A stretch of 64,000 nt of DNA from Amorphophallus konjac. Its lineage: Eukaryota > Streptophyta > Magnoliopsida > Alismatales > Araceae. Below the pieces are notes generated by a model, which saw only the letters and a list, made by a program, of their open reading frames with translations, had not been told where the DNA came from and made no database searches. The first letter of the stretch is position 1, and every line of letters starts with the position of its first letter. The stretch is from assembly GCA_022559845.1 (NCBI GenBank), contig CM040118.1, forward strand, positions 233,043,224-233,107,223, read 5' to 3'. The translations under genes were made by a program, and so were the position numbers. Shown here piece after piece: positions 56,065 through 64,000 of this stretch.

Positions 56065-57691
56065 GCTGCCCAATTTTCATTTCTTCATGTATGTTGAAGT
56101 GTGTCTATGTGCACTGATGTTTCTTATCTGCATATCTCAGAGTCCCTTGTCTTCAATTGACGAACTCAAGAGTTGCATGACAGTGCTGGAGTATGAACCT
56201 CGCACAGCCCCCCCTAAAACTCCAGAATAAATGTACAAATGAACATAGGGAAATTTAATGCAACTTAATCTAAACTCTGAAAACATTCCAAAATTTGATC
56301 AAACACCCCCTTCAGATGAGCCCGGGGGCCCATTGATTTGAATTCCTCCATAAAACCCTATGTTGTCTGGCCTTAAACCCCCAGAAAGCCCCTCCGACGA
56401 AGCCCTGTATGAGTCAGTGGCGACGCCACCGACCCCCCCCCCCTCGTCGCTGAATCAGTGGCGACGCCACCGAATTACTTCTCTCTCGCGCCCATTGTTG
56501 TTGCGTCGACGCATTGGCCATTGCACCGACGCATTGACCCTTGCACCGACCTTAGCCCCCCTGCTACACAGACCTAGCCCAAACGTGCACCGACCTTAGC
56601 CCCCCTACTGCACATACCTAGCCCAAACCTGTACCGACCTCAACCCCCATTGCTGCACCGATCTCGGCCCCCTGCTGCACAGACTTCACTCCACATGCAC
56701 CGACCTTAGCCCCCCTGCTGCACAGACCTCACCCAACATGCACCGACCTTAGTCCCCTTGTTGCACAGACCTAGCCCAAACTTGCACTGACCTTAGCCCC
56801 CCTGCTACACAGACCTAGCCCAAACCTGCACCTACCTTAGCTCCAACCTGCACAGACCTCGCCCAACATGCATCGACCTTAGCCAAGCTGCACTATCCTC
56901 CAACCCCGACTGCACCGACCTCACCCCATTGTTGCACCGACCTCAGTCCTTGGGTCAACCTTCTTTGATCCCCTCCCCAGTCAACCTATGGCCTTTGTCA
57001 AAAGCCCGATAAAGCCTTATAATAAATGATTAATGAGCTCAACCTCAGTAAATCATTAAAAAAATTAATTAAGAAATAAATAATAATAATAATAATAAAT
57101 CAATTAGTTGAGCTTGCTTTCTATTGGAATGTGCAATTGTGTTTGAACACACTTATCTTTGCTGCCTTGCTTGCTTGTTTCGCATGCATGTTTGCCGAAT
57201 ATTTGTCATCATCTCGGGCCTCGGTATATCAAATGGTGATCTGCCGAAGGTCAGACTAACTCTGACTAGAAGCTCTCACTATGCGTGATGGTGGTCTTCG
57301 GGCCTACATTCTCCGCCATGTACCGAGGGCTCCGGGTAGTGAATGAATTTGAAATGCGTGCTCGAGCTTATGTTTTGTTCTCGCATTATGAATTATCACT
57401 CTCACTGGTTCACTTATGCCTACACGTTTATATAGCCCCGGGTGGCATCTTATCTTGGCAATCAATCAAGGGTTTTCCTCCCTCTCGGAGGATGTAATTA
57501 ACGCCATAACCTTTATGGTATGGCGGACTTCCGGTCTCGACCCGAATTTCACAATCGACTGACCAAGTCAGATCGAGCACACAATAAATTTGTCACCTAT
57601 GTGACTGGCATGCCTAAATAAATAAATAAATAGATGAATAAATAAAATAAAATAAAATAAATAAAATAAAAAGAAAAAAATCATTGCACCA
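56065..57691 (+). repeat. Presumed gypsy LTR/leader, right part
   Basis: This continues the region broken by the copia insertion. It contains two GTGGCGACGCCAC inverted repeats (56417-56429 and about 56458-56470), a degenerate array of TGCACCGACCT/TGCACAGACCT (about 56520-56950) and AT-rich simple repeats (57060-57100 and 57615-57680). It ends ATTGCACCA just before a primer-site-like sequence. No coding is seen; an open frame at 57285-57497 is judged incidental. Confidence 0.4.
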
Positions 57692-57693
57692 AA

Positions 57694-57713
57694 TTGGCAT
57701 GCCCGGTGGGACC
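57694..57713 (+). promoter_or_regulatory. Primer-binding-site-like sequence of the gypsy element
   Basis: TTGGCATGCCCGGTGGGACC resembles the 'TTGGCGCC...GTGGGG' block that follows the 5' LTR in many plant gypsy elements. The tRNA was not identified. Confidence 0.45.
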
Positions 57714-58258
57714 TGATCTCCCTTCATCTCTTTGCCAAGATAAGATGCCTCCCGGGGCTCTCCCCAAGAATACTGATCGTTTGCCCGTTTACTGCAGGAA
57801 ACGATAATGGCAATAGGAGTAGCTCTCACTTTTGGTCCCACAATTGTTGCTGGCCATGCTGCACATGGGTACCTAGCGGTGCCCACTATTTTCGGCACAT
57901 TCCCACCGACGGTCGGCTTCCCCAACTTTTTGGGGCTTGCCTTCACTGATCTGTTACACGTGGAATCCCCCAGCCTAGCAGGGAGAAGACTAACAAAAAA
58001 GCCGAGGTCCAGAAGGCCCGATGCTATACAGGCCCAGTGAGAGGCCCGGTTCAAGTTGCCAGCTGCATGGTGCACCACATCACTCACGGGGCTCACCCCG
58101 TCCACAACAGGAAGCCCGGGGGACGCCAGCAGAGGAGCTTCCGGAGGAATACTGCCACTATTGTTACCGGGCATCTCTCCACGTCCGGGAAATCCATTCT
58201 CATCGGGGGTGTCTGAGTCTTTGTAGATGGACGTGATGCCCAAGCTATTCCAAACCGG

Positions 58259-59737
58259 GTGGTCCCTGCTGTCCCTACACACAACTCCTTCCAGGCGTTA
58301 TCCGGGAGGAGAGCCGAAAAGGAAGAAGAAGGCCGCCGAGGTCGGAAGGAGCTGTCCCCACAGCCAAAGAAGTTTAAGCAAGTGTGGGTCCCTAAGAGGG
58401 TCCAACCTACCCGTGAGGAAGCGCTCGTCTACTTCTACAATCCCAAACCAGAGAGGGTCGGGAGAAGAAGTGAGAGGGGCTTGGCCCCGAAAGAAGAACA
58501 AACGGCCATGGATGCTCCGCGCCGAGAGATTTTCAACGCTTGTGTAAGGCAAGCCAATGTCCCAACTATTGGGAGAAGATTTAACCAGCCGACAGAGAGA
58601 GCCCTGTTGGCTTACATGCCCGCAGTACGAGGCCGACAACTGTCTCCCGTCCTTCACCAAGGACGTGATCAAGAAGAGATGACCGATATGGTCAAGAATT
58701 ACTTTAAAGGCTTGGGAAACCCCTCATTGGGCCAGCAGTGTTTGCTGCAAGCAGCTACGGTTGAAGAAGAAGAATATTTGTCAAGGGAAGATGAAGAAGA
58801 AGAAGAAAGGAAAATGGCATCATCCGTAAATGATAACGGACACGAAGATAGGCCAAACTATGAGGCCGATGAAGTCCCTCACCAATAGGTGGAAAGGAAG
58901 AGAAGAATTTTGGTATTTGAAAGACTGACCTTCCCAGGTCGAATGAGAAGAAAGATCTCCAGGCAAAAGAATGGCATGAAGATCGTTGCGTGCAATGTGG
59001 CTGGTGTGGCCTGAAGCCACGGGGGTCTGCCAGAAGAACCGCGAGAGTTGGCCCGATTAGCCGCAAGGCCGGGGCCGAACACAAGAATGAGCACAGCCGC
59101 CAGGGAGAGGCTACAAATAGTTGAAGGAAAGTGGGTGGTTCCCGAAGAGGTCACTACGTTAGCTATCAATGTGGTGACGACAGCGGAAAGAGAAGAGGTT
59201 CTGCTAACTGTCTCGCCCGAAGGCGCTTCTGGTGAAGCAATTGAAGGCACTTCCAGCACTGTGACCCTGGATCCGTTCGTGCTAATGCTGCAGTAGAAGT
59301 ATCAACAAGAGATAGAGCTCCTGAAGAAACAATTACATGAGAAAAATGAACAAGCTTCCACATCCAAACAGCTGGAGATACAGATTGAATCCTCACGAGG
59401 AGGTGTCAACCCCTGTGATTTCCCACCATTATATACTTTGCCTCAGCCAGCTGAACACAGTCAAGCTACCCCTACACAACGGTCCCCCCAGCAACTGTTG
59501 CCGCGAGTGCTACCCCAACTACATCATGTACCATTGCTGCGCCCGCCACCACAGGCGACTACCCTAACTACTCCATACCTGCAACCGGCTCATTTCTACC
59601 CAGAGCCAGTGGACCTGGCTACAATGAACCAGCTCATGGTCGAGAAGATGATAGAAATGAAGTTGGCAGAGCGAGGGGAAGGTGAATATATGGCTTACCG
59701 GGTTCCCTACCCACCTCACCATGCAGCTAAGCGGCTC
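58259..59737 (+). pseudogene. N-terminal region upstream of gag in the right-hand gypsy element
   Basis: One frame is followed from about 58259 with in-frame stops at 58886-58888, about 59009, and 59294-59296. It encodes a basic segment (KKFKQVWVPKRVQPTREEAL), a stretch with IFNACVRQANVPTIGRRF, an acidic EEEEYLSREDEEEEE, a short coiled coil (QQEIELLKKQLHEKNEQ) and a Pro/Gln-rich linker leading into gag. I do not recognise a domain. Several plant Tat/Ogre-type gypsy elements have an extra N-terminal protein before gag, and this may be one. The true start is uncertain. Confidence 0.5.
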
Positions 59738-61968
59738 CCTCCCAGGATCTCTAAGCCGCCAAAATTTGACAAGTTCAATGGGCAAGGATCTTCGAAAGAA
59801 CACATAGCTTATTACATGACCGTCATGGGCGATTTGGCCTCAGATGAGTCATACTTATTGAAATTCTTCAGGTCCTCTCTCACGGGACTCGCGTTTGAAT
59901 GATACTCCAGCCTGCCGGTCAGGTCAATTAGCGATGGGGCCGATATGCAGAAAAGGTTCAGGGAATGGTTCCATGTAACTGAAAGGGAAGTCACTGTGGC
60001 TGAACCATATGCAACTAGGCAGCGGCTAGATGAGACAGCTCTTGACTACATTAAGAGGTGGAGAGACCTCGAAATGAGATGCAAATGGCCCCCACATTAG
60101 GAGGACGCTGTGCAAATTTGCAAACAAAACCTCCGGAGAGAGGTATTAGAGAAAATGATTGGCATGGAGATAAGGTCTTTCGACCGTCTCAATAATGTGG
60201 TAGCTGAGATTTAAGCCTTCTTGGCAAAGCATTCTTCAACTGCATCCAATGGTGCCCTGTAGAAGGCAAAGTCAACAGAGCGGCGCCCGGTGCCCAAAGA
60301 AGCGAATACTGTTGACCTCAAGCCATTTGAGCAGCAAAGAGACAAGGACAAAAAGGTGGCTATGCCTCCGCCTGATAAGGCAGAAGAGAAGAAAGATGGT
60401 CCCTCGCTCAGGGACAAGATGAAGAAAGCCTACTCCTTCCCCAAGGAAAAGACAAAATTGCTGTTTGACTGGGTCACCCAGTACGATAAAATCACTTTGC
60501 CCGAGCCAAAGAGGCCCGAAGACCTAAAGAAGAAAGACAGCCCAAGGTTCTATCCCTATCACCAGATGCTGGGGCATCCAATTGAAAATTGCTATATCTT
60601 CAAAGACATCATTGAAGGCATGATAAGAAAAGGTAAGCTAGATATGGGGGAGTACACAGTTGATCCCCCGCAACCTCATGAGATGCAGATGAACCGAATA
60701 GCTGCCACTATGGTGTCTCTATATCAAGCACTGCCGGGGGGAGTGGCAGAGTCTAGCACTCAACATACTTATGAGACGTGTTTCCTGACGCCTCTAAAGG
60801 AACAGCAGGGATGGCACCAGGTCCCTGCTAAAAGAAAGAAGAAGCCTCTTCCCCTCCCAGCAACGGGGGCCCACATCCGTGGTGTGACACAACGACCGAC
60901 TCTTTCAACTCCAACACCAGTTTGGTTGGACCAGCCGGCAGTAATCAGAATACTCACCTATAACCGGAGGAAACAAACTCTGCTAGCAGTAAATAAAGAA
61001 GTCAGCCCAGCAATCCGATGACTCCAAACCTTTATAAATGGCCTAGAAGAATATGAACAACCCGAATTGCAGCCACTGCTGATAAGGGGCCACGTCCTGT
61101 GGGAGGAGTTGGAGCAGCTTTCCTTAGAATAGAAAGAAGAGCCCAAGGAGACTAAAGAAGATGATAGCCTATTCTGGGGGCAAGCGCCATCCAAGAAGAA
61201 GCAGAAAAAGAAAAGAAAGGCCCGTAAAACCAAGAAGGAATTAGTGTTCTCCTGCAATACTCTCTCAGCCCTTTTTAATTTGCCCGGGGAAGAAGATGAC
61301 GAGGACATTTGCTTTACACCTACGCCTAAGGCAAGCTAGACTGAGGCTACAAGTACGGTTCATGCGACCCGCTTGGGTCAAAAATGGGGGCGCCCACTGC
61401 CTGCTAATCATAACATCATCTTTAGAGGTGGGCAGCCTTATAAGATACCGGCGCCAGAGGTCATGGGAGTCCAAGTCCCTCCTCCACCAGGGTTATATAG
61501 TCAGGCTGGGGGCAGTAGCAGCACTCCCTCCTTCCTGGAATTCCTGAAGACATACTGGGGCAAGCAACCATGTCAAGAGGCCAGCCCTTCATCTGGGGGC
61601 ATCTCCCCTCCACCTCATCAGCCCTTTTTCCAGCCAAAAGAACAAAGGAGCAAGCCGGTGGCGAATACCGAGGGGCAGTCAGGCGACATTGCCGCACTGC
61701 AAGAAGAATCGGATCCAAGGTACAATGAAGCGGGTCCATCAGAAGCCATTGCACAAGACTCCTCCAAGCCGAGATGGGCAGAGGAGATGAAATTGTCAAA
61801 TGTTTGGGCCGGAAGCTGGGTAGTGAAGCTGCTTAAGAAGCTGCCGGAAAGATTCACCGTTTGGGAGATTCTATCTCTAAGTGAAGAAACCTGGCAAGCA
61901 ATTATTACTGCCCTACGACACTCGTTCAGTATGAGAACTGCCTGGCTGAAGTATTATCGGGGGCGAAT
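59738..61968 (+). pseudogene. Gypsy gag and linker, broken
   Basis: The gag core is clear: PKFDKFNGQGSSKEHIAYYM, LLKFFRSSLTGLAFE, then after a stop YSSLPVRSI, FREWFHVTEREV, LDYIKRWRDLEMRCKWPP and VLEKMIGMEIRSFDRL. Downstream, YPYHQMLGHPIENCYIFKDII matches the conserved His/Cys block before the protease in plant gypsy polyproteins. Stops occur at 59900-59902 (TGA where Trp is expected), near 60098, 60212, 60260, 61019, 61130 and 61337. A frameshift near 61915 moves the text into the protease frame. It is long dead. Confidence 0.72.
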
Positions 61969-62457
61969 GTGACCTTCACTGAGGAAGACATGCTGCTACC
62001 TACTCTCAGTCATAACAGACCCTTGTATATGAGGGGGCGACTGAACGACCAGCCACTAAGCCGAATCCTTGTAGACCCAGGTGTAGCCGTCAACATACTG
62101 CCATATAGAATATACCAGAAATACTATTTTAACGTGCACCTCGATAAAGTTGGGGATATGCGGATCGTCGGCTTTAATCAGAAATGTGAAACCCCACTCG
62201 ACGTGGCGGAATTTACTCTTACCATGGCAGATTTCACTACCAAAGTCCAGTTCCATGTCATTAATTCTAATACCACGTACAAGGCGCTGCTTGGTCTCCC
62301 TTGGTTGCATGAGAACTTGGTGGTGCCGTCCATAGTTCACCAGTGCATCAAGTATAATCATGATGGAAAGGAGGAGAGAATATTTACTTATCTCCACCCA
62401 TTCGAGGTTTTCGAATGTCAAATGTTGGATGCACCCTTCTATATGGAGCAGCCGTAG
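61969..62457 (+). pseudogene. Gypsy retropepsin (protease) domain, inactive
   Basis: The frame contains RILVDPGVAVNILP, where the catalytic D-S/T-G triad reads D-P-G (Asp at about 62074), followed by FTLTMADFTTKVQFHVI and ALLGLPWLHENLVVPS, the flap-to-helix end of the domain. Such proteases cut the polyprotein during particle maturation. The Pro next to the catalytic Asp should prevent activity. It ends at an in-frame TAG (62455-62457), after which the same frame goes on. Confidence 0.72.
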
Positions 62458-63150
62458 AAGACCCCCAAGGCAAATACTTCCTCCATGTCATCAAAAATAA
62501 ATTCTGGTGATGATTGGTTCCCGCCGCCTCCACCAGGCTATATTAACCCCCGGGCAGTATCATACATTGCTTGCATAGGAGATGCGGGCAGAATTGCACC
62601 TCCCGCCATATGTCCCAGGATGAATGAACCTGAAGTTGACAAGCATTATGAACATATTAAAATCTCGGAAGACCTCACCAAGCTGATAGCCAGCCTCGAC
62701 CATTACACGGTCATGCCCATTAAGACACTGGACATAACCCAGCCCGAAGGCCCCACCAGTCTGCTTTACACAGCTGAAGAGCATGCTACACGGGAAGACG
62801 TTGATTGCCGCCTCCCGGAAGATCTGGAGAATCCCACAGTCCCCATTCAAGGACTGACTTTTATCTCAGATAAGGTGGCAAGATTGTTCATAAAACAACA
62901 TGTCCCCTCTCAATAGCCCCAGAAAGAGAAAGAAGCCTCCCATAAACTTTGGTATCCTGCCAATTTGGATAAGGAGCTAAGGCGTGTATCCCAACACTCG
63001 GGGCTTGGATTTTGACTGGAAGAATATTTACTACAGTGGACATTATGAGGTAGATACCATCTCTATCTTCCCTTTGACGGATGAAGGCTTGCCGGGGGCA
63101 ACTTATGACGAGTACCCAACAGAAGCTGAACAAGTCCAAGTGCCTCAGCT
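62458..63150 (+). pseudogene. Gypsy pol linker between protease and reverse transcriptase, truncated
   Basis: The protease frame continues after one stop with DDWFPPPPPGYINPRAVSYI, ISEDLTKLIASLDHY and DISQPEG-like text (DITQPEGPTSLL), typical of the linker before reverse transcriptase in this gypsy group. After a stop at 62914-62916 and a frameshift near 62980 it reads RGLDFDWKNIYYSGHYEVDT and ends at a stop at 63150-63152. Reverse transcriptase itself is missing because another element begins at 63204. Confidence 0.6.
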
Positions 63151-63203
63151 GTAGGGCTGAGAGACAGAAGTCACCACTGCCTGTAGATGCTGGGAACAGG
63201 TCC

Positions 63204-64000
63204 TGTAGTGCCCCAGAATTTATATAATAATTTTTGGATTATTTATAAAATTTTTTGGAATTTATTAAGAATTTATAAAGGCTAAATAGACTAATAAAAG
63301 GATTATTAGATTAATAAGTCAGTATAAGACCCAATTATGTTAAATAATTAACCTAGCTTATTTAAATAAAATCTAAAAGGTTTAAGGACCAAGCCCATTA
63401 AGTTTGGCCCATATTCTAGAAGGTCATTTAGCCTATTCACGTATTTTAAAGATAAATACTATTTTTATGGATAATTAACAAAAGAGTTTGATTGATGTTG
63501 AACTCTGTGCACGTTGGATGTAGCGGTCTATCGTGTGACCGCCACAGCCATGTAACACACCAGTCTTGATGCGTTACATTCTATCAATTCCGTGAAAGAA
63601 AGAACGAGCAAAAAAACTAGAACTTTGGGATCTTATCTATAAGAGATCGACTTGGGAGAGTTTATAACATTACTAAGGACTCTTAGGGATTAGGTTATGG
63701 CAAATTAAGGACTCTAGAATCGATCTAATCTTCAAAACCCTATAAATAGGACCTAGTTCTGAACTGAGCGACCCTTACTTTTGGCTCGTGAAGAATCAAG
63801 GTAAGGAGATAGAATTTCAGGTAAGTTCTTTAGAAGATTTTATTTAGTATACTTTAGACTAATAGTTCTCCAAACTTCATGTTAGGAGATCAAGCAACCA
63901 AGGAGATTGAAGCTTCCAAAGTTGCTGGTTCGACCATAGTAACTTAGGATTCAGAGCAAAAGACCCCTGAAGATCAAGAGATTAGGACGTCTAAACGAGG
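63204..64000 (+). repeat. LTR-like sequence, family A copy 2, start
   Basis: It begins TGTAGTGCCCCAGAATTT and is related to 40369 onward over its length, with a TATA box CTATAAATAGG at 63740-63750. It cuts the gypsy pol and runs off the window. An LTR start is likely because unrelated sequences precede both copies. Confidence 0.55.

Noticed and set aside
58298..58672. 124-codon minus-strand frame opposite the gypsy N-terminal region
   Set aside because: Antisense shadow; the plus strand has coherent coiled-coil and basic segments leading into gag.

Overview
This is repeat-dense nuclear DNA of a flowering plant. Almost everything recognisable is LTR retrotransposon sequence: primer-binding sites complementary to initiator tRNA-Met, LTRs of 2.1-2.7 kb, copia- and gypsy-type gag, a chromodomain, a Cassandra TRIM carrying 5S rRNA sequence, and a hAT-type MITE. 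The species cannot be named from the sequence. I found no intact host gene; the only host-like coding sequence is one terminal exon at 7051-7236. There are no bacterial-type operons, CRISPR arrays or tRNA genes that I can support.

Layout. 1-5287 is the 3' end of a Tat-like Ty3/gypsy element: end of pol, a 4-kb untranslated region made of several tandem-repeat families plus a small MITE, then an LTR. 5288-8240 is lower-copy DNA with the terminal exon and a 659-bp hAT MITE (8-bp target duplication CATGGTAT). From about 8241 comes a broken gypsy-associated coiled-coil ORF (PF04195-like, 9409-9911 and 37884-39800), split by a SIRE-like copia element (9912-37883, duplication TGGAA, both LTRs 2706 bp). 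The 5' LTR of that copia element was hit by a minus-strand chromovirus derivative arranged LTR-int-LTR-int-LTR (11575-29054, duplication CTTAT/CTTGT). One internal region of that array was hit in turn by a second minus-strand chromovirus derivative (19565-26802, duplication CGTAG, both LTRs 2170 bp). The order of insertion is therefore: coiled-coil ORF first, then copia, then the triple-LTR element, then the gag-chromodomain element.

The right part starts with a promoter and short ORF cut at about 40369 by an LTR-like sequence. That sequence holds a Cassandra element (41220-41871, duplication CCTAC) and recurs at 63204-64000. Then comes a gypsy LTR/leader, tentatively 44337-57691, split by a second SIRE-like copia element on the minus strand (45916-56059, duplication AAAAT, both LTRs 2640 bp). 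A decayed gypsy gag-protease region follows (58259-63150) and is cut at 63204.

The most interesting pattern is that all four elements with two or more defined LTRs and an internal region of about 2 kb or more are non-autonomous but have kept selected coding parts. The two copia elements keep a gag with a shortened capsid domain, a long coiled coil and three to five CCHC knuckles, and lack pol. The two chromovirus derivatives keep the integrase C-terminus/chromodomain end, in one case fused to gag in a nearly open 931-codon frame, and lack reverse transcriptase. The two copia families also share non-coding 3' motifs. They look like two groups of dependent elements that would need enzymes supplied by relatives elsewhere.
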